From assembly GCF_001042635.1 (NCBI RefSeq), contig NZ_AP012331.1, forward strand, positions 1,860,001 through 1,924,000: DNA of 64,000 bases, in the 5' to 3' direction. Shown here in pieces: positions 37,351-46,690 of the stretch. A program made the position numbers and the translations under genes. The stretch comes from Bifidobacterium scardovii JCM 12489 = DSM 13734. GTDB lineage: Bacteria; Actinomycetota; Actinomycetes; Actinomycetales; Bifidobacteriaceae. A model generated the notes under the pieces. It was given only the letters and a program-made list of their open reading frames with translations. It had not been told where the DNA came from and did not search any database. Positions within the stretch are counted from its first letter, which is position 1; each line of letters starts with the position of its first letter.

Positions 37351-40300
37351 ATGCAACTGGTCAATGATGATGGGAATCCGGCGCCGCACGGCCCGGTTCT
37401 GCTCGATCCCGACGGAGTGGCGTGCGCGCTCGCACCGGTCCGCGTCGGCGCGCTCGTCAACGGGACGACGTTCAGCCTGCCGGCGGACGGCACCGCGGCG
37501 CACGGCCTCGCCGCCAGCGCGGACTGCGCTCCGGCCGAGAACGACGACCCGTACGCGCGCTACACGCTGACGCTGCGCAACGACGGCGACGACGCGCTGA
37601 CGATCGACGATCTGTACCTCGATCTGGGCGTGGCGGCCAGCGCTGCCGGCGCCGACAGCGCCGCGGGGACGGCGCCGGCCGGCGGATCCGCGGAACCGCT
37701 CGACACGCCGGACGCCTACCTGCTGCTACCCTATGCCGGGCAGAGCGGGCGCCGGCTGCTCGTCATGCCGTACGACACCACGCAGTTCGATCTGTGCGAG
37801 CCGCTGGCGCTCGCCGGCACGTCCATCGCCGTCCGATGCTATCTGCGGGCGGCAGCCCGCCGACACGCGGCGGAATACGCCACCCATCACTGGGTCAATC
37901 CGGCCAGGTCGTTCACGCTCGCCCCGCATCGCGCGGCATCGTTCACGCTGCTGCTCGCCTTCGCCGCGAGCGAGCACGATGCGGCGAGCTTCCTCGTACG
38001 CTTCGCCGAAACGCCGCTCGGCTACGAGGACGGCGCCAACGGCATGCAGTCGCTGTACCACTTCCTGCTCGACGACCCCAAGTCCATCCACGCCAGCCGC
38101 GACATGGTCAACGGCTCGGTCAGCGCGACCATCACCGACGGCAGGCTCGCCTCGCTGACCACGCCGACCGGCGGCATCGAGGCGATCGACCCGGACATGG
38201 GCTTCGGCGACGCGTCCGTGACCTACGCCGACGGCCGCTCCTACTCCACGATCGGCCAGGGCGGCCACCGCGGCGAACACGGCGAAAGCGTGTTCCGCGA
38301 CGGCCCGCTCACGATTGGCTTCGACTTCGCGCTGGACGGCGGCACGCTGCGCTACACGCTCGGCCTGAGCAACACCGGCGACGCGCCGGTGCGGCTGGAC
38401 GACGTGAACATCCCCGTGCCGCTCAACAGCCGCATGGCGTGGGGCGTCGACGCCTCGCAGCGCATGATCCGCCACACCCAAGTGGCCGGCGACAACTCCT
38501 TCTTCCTAGCCACGCCTTCGGACGGCAAGCCGCCGTACCTGCTGTGCGTGCCCGGGGACGGCATGCGCTGGGAGCTGTTCGACATGGCCCCGCTGCCCGA
38601 CCGCACGGGCGCCAAGCGCGACATGTACCGCATCCACCTGTACGGCGCCGGCGCCGCGGCCGAGGCCGCCACGCACGAGGGCGGGCGCTGGCGCCTGCCG
38701 ACCACCTCGCTGACGCTGGGCGCCGGCGAAAGCCGCCGCTTCGTCTTCGACCTGCTGTGGGTGCCCGACTACGACCAGGCGCGCGCCGAACTCGTGCGCC
38801 ACGGCAAGCTCGACGTGCAGGCGGTGCCCGGCTACACGCTGCCCCGCGACGCCGAGGCCCGCATCCTGGTCGACTCCCGCTACGAGAACGTCTCGCTCAC
38901 CGCCGAACACCCCGACAGCACCGCGATCCGCATGATCAGCGAACGCACGGACGAATCCGCCGGCGTGCATCGGCGCATCTTCGGCGTGCGCCTCGACCGG
39001 CTCGGCGAGAACCTGCTCACCCTGCACTACGGCGACGGCAAGGTCGGCTGGCTGGAGATGTTCTCCACGCTGCCGGTGGGCGAGCTCATCGAATCGCGCG
39101 CCGACTACATCGCGCGCTGCCAGAAGAACGACCCCGACGTCTGGTACGACGGCCTGCTGCAGGAGCGCAACACCAGGACCGGCGCGCTGCTCAACCCGGA
39201 CAACTACGACGAGATCAAGGGCTGGCGCATCTACGAGGTCACCTGCGACGACCCGGGCCTGAGCAAGCCGGCGTTCCTCGCGGCCAAGAACGCGGAGCGG
39301 CCCGTCGAAAGCCAAGTGCGCGCGCTGGACAGGTACCTGACCAAGTTCGTCTGGGGCGGCCTGCAGCGCACGGACGCCGAGGAATGGCCATACGGCGTCT
39401 ACGGCGTGCCCGACTGGAAGAACCTGCGCGACCAGCGCAACCTCAACGGCAACGAGCAGCTGCACATCGGCCGCCTATGGGACTTCCCGCATGTGGCGCT
39501 CGCCTGGTTCATGATGTACCGCATCGCCGTGCGCAACCCGCAATGGGTGTCGCTGCCGGCAACCGAGTACCTCAAGCGCGCGTGGGGCACCTTCGTGGCG
39601 ATGTACCGCTACCCGGACGAGGTCGGCTACGACTACGAGTCCAAGCTCGACAACACCACGCCGTACAAGACCGGCTACTACAACGAGCTGGTGATCGCCG
39701 ACGTGATCGACGCTCTGCGCGCCGAGGGCGAGACGACCAAGGCCGCGCAGCTCGATGCGTACTGGAACCACAAGGCCGATTTCCTGATCCGCCAGGCCAA
39801 GGACCTGTTCGGCTCCGAATACGCGTTCGACACCACCGGATTCGAGACCACGCAGGCCGTGGTCGACTGGGGCCGCGGGCACGCGATGCGCGTGTGGAAC
39901 ACGGACGGCCGCTCCGTCACCTCCTACCGGGCCGGCGACGTGGAGCGCTTCGACCGCTACCAGCGCGCCTGCAACGTGGCGTGCCGCGGCTGGCTGGAGA
40001 ACGGCTTCTACATCACCGGTTCGGATATCCGCAACGACACGATGCAGTACACGCTGAGCTACATGTCGCAGATGGGCGGATGGAGCCTGCTCGAGGACGC
40101 GCTGTACGCGGACGGCTCCCCCTTCAAGCTGCTGCGGCTCGCGTACGCGTCGCTGCTGAGCTCGTGGGCGCTGATCAACGCCGGCGACGAGGAGAGCGAC
40201 TACGGCTACTGGTTCCCGGGCGCCGCGAACCAGGGCGCGTCGAGCGGCGGATTCGAGCCGCTGCCCTATGCGACGACATGGCTCGGCCAGCCGGCCGACC

Positions 40301-40758
40301 GCGGATACTGGATCTACGGGTGCGAGACCGATCTGGGCTACTGCGGCTACCTGCGCGGCGCCTCGCTGGTCGTGGCCGACGATCCCGATTTCGGCCGCGT
40401 GGTCTACGGCGGCGTCGAAACCGCGCGTCAGGGCGCGAAGGCCGGGGACGATCCCGCGGAGGGCACGCGCGTCACGCGCATCGCGCCGACCGACGGCGTG
40501 AACCGCCAGCTGCACCTGCTGCGCTCGGACACCGACCGCGTGCACGTGCTGCTCGCCGACGCGCGGTTCGCCGAGGTGACGCTCGAGGAGTTCGGCCACG
40601 GCCGCACCGCGATCACGCTGGAGATCGCCGATGCGATCGACGGCCGGGCCACGCTGCGCGCCTTCACGCACGACGGCACGCCCATGACCATCGGCCGGAG
40701 CACCGGCGCCGACCTCACCGTGCCGCTGCGCGACGGCAAGGTCACGATCACGCTCTGA
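37351..40758 (+). CDS. Large putative glycosidase-like protein, function unknown
   Basis: 1135 residues, no signal peptide. The N-terminal two thirds (about 1-600) looks beta-rich. The C-terminal half has helical repeats typical of an (alpha/alpha)6 barrel: FVWGGLQRTDAEEW, LWDFPHVALAWFMMYRIA, DNTTPYKTGYYNELVIADVI, VVDWGRGHAMRVW, ENGFYITGSDIRNDTMQY. This resembles large barrel-type carbohydrate enzymes and perhaps the uncharacterised DUF5695 group, which I could not confirm. Candidate acids are Asp/Glu in these segments. ATG 37351 follows GGAAGGAT. Position after GH36 and GH127 suggests action on the same glycan. It has its own start region after the terminator. Confidence 0.7.
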   Translation: MQLVNDDGNPAPHGPVLLDPDGVACALAPVRVGALVNGTTFSLPADGTAAHGLAASADCAPAENDDPYARYTLTLRNDGDDALTIDDLYLDLGVAASAAGADSAAGTAPAGGSAEPLDTPDAYLLLPYAGQSGRRLLVMPYDTTQFDLCEPLALAGTSIAVRCYLRAAARRHAAEYATHHWVNPARSFTLAPHRAASFTLLLAFAASEHDAASFLVRFAETPLGYEDGANGMQSLYHFLLDDPKSIHASRDMVNGSVSATITDGRLASLTTPTGGIEAIDPDMGFGDASVTYADGRSYSTIGQGGHRGEHGESVFRDGPLTIGFDFALDGGTLRYTLGLSNTGDAPVRLDDVNIPVPLNSRMAWGVDASQRMIRHTQVAGDNSFFLATPSDGKPPYLLCVPGDGMRWELFDMAPLPDRTGAKRDMYRIHLYGAGAAAEAATHEGGRWRLPTTSLTLGAGESRRFVFDLLWVPDYDQARAELVRHGKLDVQAVPGYTLPRDAEARILVDSRYENVSLTAEHPDSTAIRMISERTDESAGVHRRIFGVRLDRLGENLLTLHYGDGKVGWLEMFSTLPVGELIESRADYIARCQKNDPDVWYDGLLQERNTRTGALLNPDNYDEIKGWRIYEVTCDDPGLSKPAFLAAKNAERPVESQVRALDRYLTKFVWGGLQRTDAEEWPYGVYGVPDWKNLRDQRNLNGNEQLHIGRLWDFPHVALAWFMMYRIAVRNPQWVSLPATEYLKRAWGTFVAMYRYPDEVGYDYESKLDNTTPYKTGYYNELVIADVIDALRAEGETTKAAQLDAYWNHKADFLIRQAKDLFGSEYAFDTTGFETTQAVVDWGRGHAMRVWNTDGRSVTSYRAGDVERFDRYQRACNVACRGWLENGFYITGSDIRNDTMQYTLSYMSQMGGWSLLEDALYADGSPFKLLRLAYASLLSSWALINAGDEESDYGYWFPGAANQGASSGGFEPLPYATTWLGQPADRGYWIYGCETDLGYCGYLRGASLVVADDPDFGRVVYGGVETARQGAKAGDDPAEGTRVTRIAPTDGVNRQLHLLRSDTDRVHVLLADARFAEVTLEEFGHGRTAITLEIADAIDGRATLRAFTHDGTPMTIGRSTGADLTVPLRDGKVTITL

Positions 40759-40784
40759 CCGGCGATACGCAAAACAGCACAACT

Positions 40785-41006
40785 GGCTCCCCTCGCTGAG
40801 GGGAGCTGTCGCCGTAGGCGACTGAGGGGAGCAGAGGAATCACCTTTGTCAGGTGTTCCGGCTCTGCTCCCCTCAGTCACTTCGTGACAGCTCGTCCTGC
40901 AATTGAGGACGGCCTTGCGGCCGCAATCTGTCTGCTCACTGTCGCTCGCCTTCGCCTACAAACAGCTCCGCTGTTTGCTTCACGCCCAGCCTCAGCGAGG
41001 GGAGCC
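40785..41006. repeat. Composite dispersed repeat, long copy in opposite orientation
   Basis: Contains GGCTCCCCTCGCTGAGGGGAGC, a CGCCGTAGGCG palindrome, and about 145 bp (40862-41006) that is the near reverse complement of the copy at 23298-23443. Non-coding, between convergent genes, where it probably terminates both. Confidence 0.75.
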
Positions 41007-41024
41007 CTATTTTGTATTTACCGG

Positions 41025-42674
41025 TTACTCCTTGGTGATCTCGTAGAAGACCGGGACGCCCTTCCAGTTCGGCTCGACGTTCTTCACGTTCTTGCCGAAC
41101 ACGGCGTTGGCGTTGGAGTTGTACAGCGGGATGGCCGGCAGGTCGTTGAGCAGGATCTCCTCGGCCTGCTGGTACAGCTTGTTGGCCGCGTCCAGATCGG
41201 AGGCCTTGGCCGCCTCGTCGAGCAGCTTGTCGAACGCCGGGTTCTTGTAGTCACCGTCGTTCGAGCCCTTACCGTCGGCCGCGCTCGACGAGAAGATCGG
41301 CTTGAGGTAGTTCTCGATGGACGGGTAGTCGGCCTGCCATCCGGTGCGGAACGCGCTCTTCATCGTGCGGTCGGTGATCGCGGCGCGGAACTCCTGGAAG
41401 GTCGCCACCGGGTTGGTGGCCGCGTCGATGCCCAGGTTGTTCTTCAGCTGGTTGACCACCGCGTCGTAGATCGGCTTGGTGCCGCCGTCGGTGTTGTACG
41501 CGATGGTGAAGGTGCCGGTGAACTTGGAGATCGCGTCGGCCTTGGCCCACAGCTCCTTGGCCTTGGCCGCGTCGAAGGTCAGGTTCTCATTGCCCTTGAG
41601 CGAATCGGAGTAGCCCGAGGTCATCGGGGAGCTGAACTCCTTGGCCGGCGTGGCGGTGTTGTTGAGCACCTTCTCGGTGATCTGCTTGCGGTCGATGGCC
41701 ATCGAGATGGCCTGGCGGCGCAGCACGCCCTCCTCGCCGCCGAAGTGCTCCAGCGACTGCGGGATCGTGAAGGTCGCGGTGCCGGACCCGGCCTTGCTGT
41801 AGTTGTTCATCTTGGTGTTCTTCTGGAAGCTCTTCAGCGCGCTGGGCGGGATGTTCGCCGACACGTCGAGGTTGCCGGACTGCACGTCCGCGTAGGACGA
41901 ATCGGCCGACGTGTAGATCTTGAAGTCAAGCCCGTCGTTCTTTGCCTTGAAGTTGCCGTTGTAGTCCGGGTTCTTCTCCAGCACGATGTCGGCGTTGTGC
42001 TTCCACGACTTGAACTTGTACGGGCCGTCGCTCACCGGGCTCTCGCCGAAGGCCTTCGGGTCCTTGTAGAAGGACTCGGGCAGCGGGTAGTAGCCCGAAT
42101 AGCCCAGGATCACCGGGAAGACCGCGCTCGATTCGTTCAGTTCGACGCTGAAGTGGGTGTCGTCGGTGACGGTCAGGCCGGAGAGCTGCTCGTCGCCCTT
42201 GAGGCCGTCCTTCTGCAGGTCGTCGTAGCCCTTGATCATGGAGAAGAAGCTCGAATTGAGCTGCGCGTTCTTGGCATTGGCGGTGTAGCTCCACGCCTTG
42301 GTGAAGGACTCGGAGGTCACGGGCGTGCCGTCGGTGAACTTCCAGCCCGACTTCAGGGTGACGTCGAACTTGGTGTTGTCGGAGTTCGGGGTGATCTTGT
42401 CGGCCACCTCGTTGACCGCGGTGCCGTCGGCCTTGAAGCCGACCAGGCCGGAGAACAGCATGTCGATGACGTTGCCGCCGCCGGTCTCGTTCGTGTTGCC
42501 GGGAATCAGCGGGTTCTGCGGTTCCGAGGCCGAAACGGAGATGACGGTGCTCGCCGTGCCCGATCCGGAGCCGGATCCACCGGCCTTGCCGGTCGAGCCG
42601 CAGCCCGACAGAAGCATGGCGACCGAAAGCGCGGCCGCCGTGGCCATTGCCATATGTTTGCCTGTGATGTTCAT
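41025..42674 (-). CDS. Peptide ABC transporter substrate-binding lipoprotein, OppA-like, copy A
   Basis: SBP_bac_5 protein, 549 residues, with a lipoprotein signal ending LLSGCGSTG. Family segments: SGWKFTDGTPVTSESFTKAW, YYPLPESFYKDP, DGPYKFKSW and a C-terminal GVPVFYEITKE. ATG 42674 follows GGAGGAG. It is divergent from copy B, with which it shares a 184-bp stretch of identical DNA in inverted orientation. No permease or ATPase genes are adjacent, so it must work with a distant ABC core; peptide or glycopeptide ligand is inferred. Confidence 0.92.
   Translation of the reverse strand: MNITGKHMAMATAAALSVAMLLSGCGSTGKAGGSGSGSGTASTVISVSASEPQNPLIPGNTNETGGGNVIDMLFSGLVGFKADGTAVNEVADKITPNSDNTKFDVTLKSGWKFTDGTPVTSESFTKAWSYTANAKNAQLNSSFFSMIKGYDDLQKDGLKGDEQLSGLTVTDDTHFSVELNESSAVFPVILGYSGYYPLPESFYKDPKAFGESPVSDGPYKFKSWKHNADIVLEKNPDYNGNFKAKNDGLDFKIYTSADSSYADVQSGNLDVSANIPPSALKSFQKNTKMNNYSKAGSGTATFTIPQSLEHFGGEEGVLRRQAISMAIDRKQITEKVLNNTATPAKEFSSPMTSGYSDSLKGNENLTFDAAKAKELWAKADAISKFTGTFTIAYNTDGGTKPIYDAVVNQLKNNLGIDAATNPVATFQEFRAAITDRTMKSAFRTGWQADYPSIENYLKPIFSSSAADGKGSNDGDYKNPAFDKLLDEAAKASDLDAANKLYQQAEEILLNDLPAIPLYNSNANAVFGKNVKNVEPNWKGVPVFYEITKE
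42277..42460. repeat. 184-bp perfect inverted repeat, left copy (inside OppA copy A)
   Basis: Exactly the reverse complement of 43139-43322. It encodes the same part of the mature binding protein in both genes (VADKITPNSDNTKFDVT and neighbours). The identity of third codon positions means recent gene conversion or duplication. Confidence 0.85.
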
Positions 42675-42861
42675 AGGGTCTCCTCCCCTTCAGTAAAACG
42701 GACGGGAGTGCGGTCCCCCGTTCGTTGGACTCAGAGTCAACTCCCCGATTGTTACCGTCGGCGGCCGGAAGTGTTACCGATCATTTACGGATGGGCCCAC
42801 ATCGTGTAACGCCCGAACCACGATGTGGACGTTAACATACGCAATCGCAAGGAGACCCTTT

Positions 42862-42900
42862 ATGCTTCGATACACACGGGCAAGGGGGCGAACCGCATAG
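42862..42900 (+). CDS. Putative leader peptide, 12 aa
   Basis: Short ORF with a strong AAGGAG site 7 nt upstream: MLRYTRARGRTA then TAG. Four of twelve codons are Arg, including CGA twice and AGG, codons expected to be rare in such a genome. Its end overlaps the left arm of the hairpin at 42882-42914, the layout of a transcription attenuator. Function not proven. Confidence 0.45.
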   Translation: MLRYTRARGRTA

Positions 42901-42914
42901 CGGTGAGCCCCCTT
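42882..42914 (+). terminator. Terminator-like hairpin in the OppA copy B leader (possible attenuator)
   Basis: AAGGGGGC (42882-42889) pairs with GCCCCCTT (42907-42914) and ACCGC with GCGGT inside; TCTCAT follows. The left arm lies within the leader ORF, 35 bp before the OppA start, so a translating or stalled ribosome would alter folding. Confidence 0.5.
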
Positions 42915-42948
42915 TCTCATCCGCGCACACATACCAGAGAGGAATGTC

Positions 42949-44574
42949 ATGAGCAACACGCGCAGGCCTTGGGCCATCGCGGCTGCCGCGGCGACCATGC
43001 TGTCGGGATGCGGCAGTACAGGCGGCGACGCCGCCAAGACGGCCACCGACAACATCATCTCCATTGCGGCTTCCGAACCGCAAAATCCGCTGGTTCCGGG
43101 CAACACCCTGGAGACCGGCGGCGGACAGGTCAACGACGTGCTGTTCTCCGGCCTGGTCGGCTTCAAGGCCGACGGCACCGCGGTCAACGAGGTGGCCGAC
43201 AAGATCACCCCGAACTCCGACAACACCAAGTTCGACGTCACCCTGAAGTCGGGCTGGAAGTTCACCGACGGCACGCCCGTGACCTCCGAGTCCTTCACCA
43301 AGGCGTGGAGCTACACCGCCAACCTGAAGAACGGCCAGCTGTGCGCCAGCTACCTCGCCATGATCAAGGGCTACGACGACCTGCAGAAGGACGGCCTCAA
43401 GGGCGACGAGCAGCTCTCCGGTCTGAAGGTCATCGACGACACCCACTTCACCATCGAGCTGAGCAAGCCCTACTCGGTCTTCCCGGTGATCCTGGGCTAT
43501 TCGGGCTACTACCCGCTGCCCGAGTCCTTCTACAAGGACCCGAAGGCCTTCGGCGAGAAGCCGGTCGGCAACGGCCCGTACAAGTTCAAGTCGTGGAAGC
43601 ACAACGACAGCATCCAGGTGGTGAAGAACCCCGACTACAACGGCAACTTCAAGGCGGCGAACGACGGGCTTAACTTCAAGATCTACACCGCGGCGAACGC
43701 CTCCTACGCCGACATCCAGTCCGGCAACCTCGACATCTCGCAGAACGTGCCGACCTCGGCCCTGAAGACCTTCACCAAGGACCCGAAGGTGAACTCCTAC
43801 AGCAAGGCCAGCTCCGGCATCGCCGCGTTCGCCATCCCCTCCAACCTCGAGCACTTCACCGGCGAGGAGGGCGTGCTGCGCCGCCAGGCCATCTCGATGG
43901 CCCTTGACCGCAAGCAGATCACCGAGAAGGTGCTCTCCGGCACCGCCACCCCGGTCACCGACTTCGCGGCCCCGACGATCTCCGGCCACTCCGACAAGCT
44001 CAAGGGCAGCGAGAACCTCGAATACAACCCGAAGAAGGCCAAGGAGCTGTGGGCCAAGGCCGACGCGATCTCCAAGTTCACCGGCACCTTCACGCTCTCG
44101 TACAACGCCGACGGCGACGCCAAGTCGCTGTACGACGCGATGGCGAACCAGCTGAAGAACAACCTGGGCATCGACGCGGCCACCAACCCGGTGCCGACAT
44201 TCCAGGAGTTCCGCGACGAGGTCACCAAGCGCCAGCTCAAGGGCGGCGTCAAGGGCGGCTGGCAGGCCGACTACCCGACTATCGAGAACTACCTGGCCCC
44301 GATCTACGCGACCAGCGCGGCCGACGGCCACGGCGCGAACGACGGCGACTACAAGAACCCGAAGTTCGACGCCCTGCTCGACGAGGCCGCCAAGGCCTCC
44401 AGCGTGGACGAGGCCAACAAGTACTACCAGCAGGCCGAGGAGATCCTGCTCAACGACCTGCCCGGCATCCCGCTGTACAACTCCAACGCGTACGCCGTGT
44501 TCGGCAAGAACGTGAAGCACGCCGAGCCGAACTGGAACGGCGTCCCCGTCTTCCACGAGCTCACCAAGCAGTGA
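42949..44574 (+). CDS. Peptide ABC transporter substrate-binding lipoprotein, OppA-like, copy B
   Basis: 541-residue paralog of copy A with lipobox LSGC after MSNTRRPWAIAAAAATM. ATG follows AGAGGAA. Long stretches are shared with copy A, while the C-terminal half and parts of the ligand-facing region differ (for example QLCASYLAMIKG against a Ser/Phe-rich segment in copy A), so the two may bind different peptides. Possible control by the leader hairpin. Confidence 0.92.
   Translation: MSNTRRPWAIAAAAATMLSGCGSTGGDAAKTATDNIISIAASEPQNPLVPGNTLETGGGQVNDVLFSGLVGFKADGTAVNEVADKITPNSDNTKFDVTLKSGWKFTDGTPVTSESFTKAWSYTANLKNGQLCASYLAMIKGYDDLQKDGLKGDEQLSGLKVIDDTHFTIELSKPYSVFPVILGYSGYYPLPESFYKDPKAFGEKPVGNGPYKFKSWKHNDSIQVVKNPDYNGNFKAANDGLNFKIYTAANASYADIQSGNLDISQNVPTSALKTFTKDPKVNSYSKASSGIAAFAIPSNLEHFTGEEGVLRRQAISMALDRKQITEKVLSGTATPVTDFAAPTISGHSDKLKGSENLEYNPKKAKELWAKADAISKFTGTFTLSYNADGDAKSLYDAMANQLKNNLGIDAATNPVPTFQEFRDEVTKRQLKGGVKGGWQADYPTIENYLAPIYATSAADGHGANDGDYKNPKFDALLDEAAKASSVDEANKYYQQAEEILLNDLPGIPLYNSNAYAVFGKNVKHAEPNWNGVPVFHELTKQ
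43139..43322. repeat. 184-bp perfect inverted repeat, right copy (inside OppA copy B)
   Basis: Partner of 42277-42460. Recombination between the two would invert the 678 bp between them and exchange promoters, leaders and lipoprotein signals of the two genes in frame. Confidence 0.85.
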
Positions 44575-44602
44575 TGCGCTGAACCCCGATAAAAATAAGT
44601 CT

Positions 44603-44625
44603 GGCTCCCCTCGCTGAGGGGAGCC
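44603..44625. terminator. Hairpin of the dispersed repeat family
   Basis: GGCTCCCCTC, loop GCT, GAGGGGAGCC. Lies between convergent OppA copy B and the pepX-like gene and can terminate both. Confidence 0.75.
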
Positions 44626-44647
44626 AATTGCGTTTATAGACAAAACC

Positions 44648-46456
44648 TCACTGCGCGAAGGGGATCGTCAGTCTCACCGAATCGAGGTCCACGTCGAAAT
44701 CGCTCAGCGGCACGGCGGCGAGGCGCTGCGAGTTGTTGTAGATCGCGAGCGCCAGCCGGTGCCCGGCGCGCACGATCCAGTCGGTGGCGAGCAGGTCGAA
44801 GCCGATCTCGTACCACTGGTCCGCCGGCGTCGGCGTGAACTCGTCGAAGGAGTCCTTGTGCGCGGTGGCGATCCAGCCGCGGGTCACCATGTTCTGCATC
44901 TCGTGCGACTTGCGCGGCACGCATACCGCGTACGAGGCCTTGTCGTCGTCGCTGGAGCCGCCGACGGCAGGCCGCTTCTCCTTGAGTTCGACCAGCGCGT
45001 GGATGTCCTCGCTCACCTGCACGTAGTTGCCCTCGCCGTATTCGATCAGCGAGGCGCACAGGTTGGTGTCGGGCGCCGAGGCCTTGACGCGCATCGTGAC
45101 ATGCGGCGTGCCGGAGATGTGCCAGTCGCGCTCGAGCGGCGTGGACACGTACAGCAGCCGGTCGTCGTGCGCCTTGTCCGACTGGGCCGCGGCGAGCAGC
45201 TCATGCACGCGGGCGCCCTTGACGGAGGCGACGTTGGCGGGTTCGCCGGACTTGTCCGCAGCGGCGCCGGCATCGTCCGTTTCGGCCAGTTCGCCCAGCC
45301 GGGCGTCCTCGCCGCCGCGCACCGCGAAGGTGTGGTCGGCGGCACCCGGCACCGGCCAGCTCGCATAGCTCTTCCAGTTGCCGTCGATGTCCTCGACGCA
45401 GGCTTCCGGCTCGTCCATGATCCCGTTGTCGACGCCCTTGAGCCAGTAGTCGAACCAGCGTTCGAGCGTGGCGACCCAGGCGTCGTGGCGCACGTCGAAC
45501 GGATCGTCGTGCGCGTACTGGTGCAGCCAGATCTTGCGCGGCACGCCGCACTCCCCCAGCGCCTTCCAGTAGCCGTTCACCTGGTTCATCATCACGTTGA
45601 GGTCGTTGACGCCGTGCACGATGAACACGCTCGCCTTGAAGTCCTTGACGTGCGAGCGGTAGTCGCGCTCGGCCCAGAACTCGTTGTAGCGGCGGAACTC
45701 CTTGTCGGAGCCGTCGTGCAGCCTCTGCCAGCCGCCCTTGGTGTTGAAGCGCTGCAGGCGCCCCTCGGCGGCCGACTGCAGGCTGGCCGCGAAGTTGTCG
45801 GGCTCCCACCAGCCGCCGTCCGCGTCGTCGCCGTTCAGGAGCGCGCCCTGCGGGTGGTACCAGTCGTACTGGCTGGAGATCGCGGAGATCGGCACGATGG
45901 TCTTCAGGCCCTCGATGCCGGTGGCGGCCATGCCGTTGGGCACGGAGCCGTCGTAGGACTTGCCGATCGCGCCGACCAGACCGGAGGCCCAGTCGGCCTT
46001 CATCTCGTTGTCGGGCGTGCGCCGGTCGCGGGTCACGTAGCCCTTGGCGCGGCCGTTGAGCCAGTCGACCACGGCGTTGGCCGAGGCCACGTCCTTGGGG
46101 CCGCCGATGTCGCAGAAGCCCTCGGACAGCGCCGTGCCCGAGGTGCTCAGCAGGATCATCGCATAGCCGCGCGGCACGAAGTAGTTGTCGTAGAAGAACG
46201 GGAACTTCTTGAGCGGGCTGTTCCACTTGTCCTCCGGGTGCGAGTACTCCGACTTCTCTCCGTGGCGGTCGTACAGCTCGTAGTACGGGCTCGGATCCAT
46301 GATCGCCGGGATGCGCGCGACGCCGTCCAGCTCGCGCGGGCGGATGATGTCCGCGCGGACCAGGTCCTTGCGCCCGTCGGCATCGCCGTCGAACGGCAGT
46401 TCGATGTATACGAATTCGCGGATGGCATTCTCGTAGGAATACTGCTCATCACTCAT
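44648..46456 (-). CDS. X-Pro dipeptidyl-peptidase-like serine hydrolase (PepX/CocE, S15)
   Basis: Alpha/beta hydrolase releasing Xaa-Pro dipeptides, or a related acyl hydrolase, 602 residues, no signal peptide. The catalytic Ser is in GAIGKSYDGSVPNG (GxSxxG), the Asp in HGVNDLNVMMNQ and the His in HQYAHDDPFDV, followed by the C-terminal jelly-roll typical of S15. GKSYxG is the PepX-type nucleophile context. It is shorter than lactococcal PepX (about 763) because the helical N-terminal dimerisation domain is missing. ATG 46456 follows GAGGGG. Fits the surrounding proline-peptidase theme. Confidence 0.85.
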   Translation of the reverse strand: MSDEQYSYENAIREFVYIELPFDGDADGRKDLVRADIIRPRELDGVARIPAIMDPSPYYELYDRHGEKSEYSHPEDKWNSPLKKFPFFYDNYFVPRGYAMILLSTSGTALSEGFCDIGGPKDVASANAVVDWLNGRAKGYVTRDRRTPDNEMKADWASGLVGAIGKSYDGSVPNGMAATGIEGLKTIVPISAISSQYDWYHPQGALLNGDDADGGWWEPDNFAASLQSAAEGRLQRFNTKGGWQRLHDGSDKEFRRYNEFWAERDYRSHVKDFKASVFIVHGVNDLNVMMNQVNGYWKALGECGVPRKIWLHQYAHDDPFDVRHDAWVATLERWFDYWLKGVDNGIMDEPEACVEDIDGNWKSYASWPVPGAADHTFAVRGGEDARLGELAETDDAGAAADKSGEPANVASVKGARVHELLAAAQSDKAHDDRLLYVSTPLERDWHISGTPHVTMRVKASAPDTNLCASLIEYGEGNYVQVSEDIHALVELKEKRPAVGGSSDDDKASYAVCVPRKSHEMQNMVTRGWIATAHKDSFDEFTPTPADQWYEIGFDLLATDWIVRAGHRLALAIYNNSQRLAAVPLSDFDVDLDSVRLTIPFAQ

Positions 46457-46642
46457 ATGTGCCCCTCAGGTTGCGCCGATGCACCGTGATTCGGTGTTGC
46501 TGCCACGATATCCGCATCGGCGGGACATGCAAGTGCACGCATCCCCGCTGCGGTGGAGGATTCTTCGCCGCTGGCGGACGGTGGCGCCATCAATGCGCCG
46601 CGTTGCGAATCCGCCTGCACCTATATGTCCGGCTCCCCTCTG
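46457..46642. other. pepX upstream region
   Basis: Promoter area of the pepX-like gene, no gene seen. Its right end is the left half of a GGCTCCCC hairpin split by the insertion sequence. Confidence 0.5.
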
Positions 46643-46690
46643 TGAACTGTGCCCCATTTGTTGGACGTGGTTTATTTATAGGGTACCCGG

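Larger units (their letters stand above)
42675..42948. promoter_or_regulatory. Divergent control region of the two OppA genes
   Basis: Holds TGTTACCG twice (about 42757 and 42774), an inverted repeat CCACATCGTG/CACGATGTGG at 42797-42828 followed by ACGTTAACAT, and on the plus strand a leader ORF with a terminator-like hairpin, listed separately. On the minus side an imperfect hairpin (ACGGGAG...CTCCCGT type) followed by TTTTACT sits just before the copy A ribosome binding site. Confidence 0.6.

Noticed and set aside
37422..40799. 1125-aa Arg-rich ORF in another frame of the large glycosidase-like gene
   Set aside because: Extreme Arg/Ala content and no motifs; the 37351-40758 frame has normal composition and a ribosome binding site.
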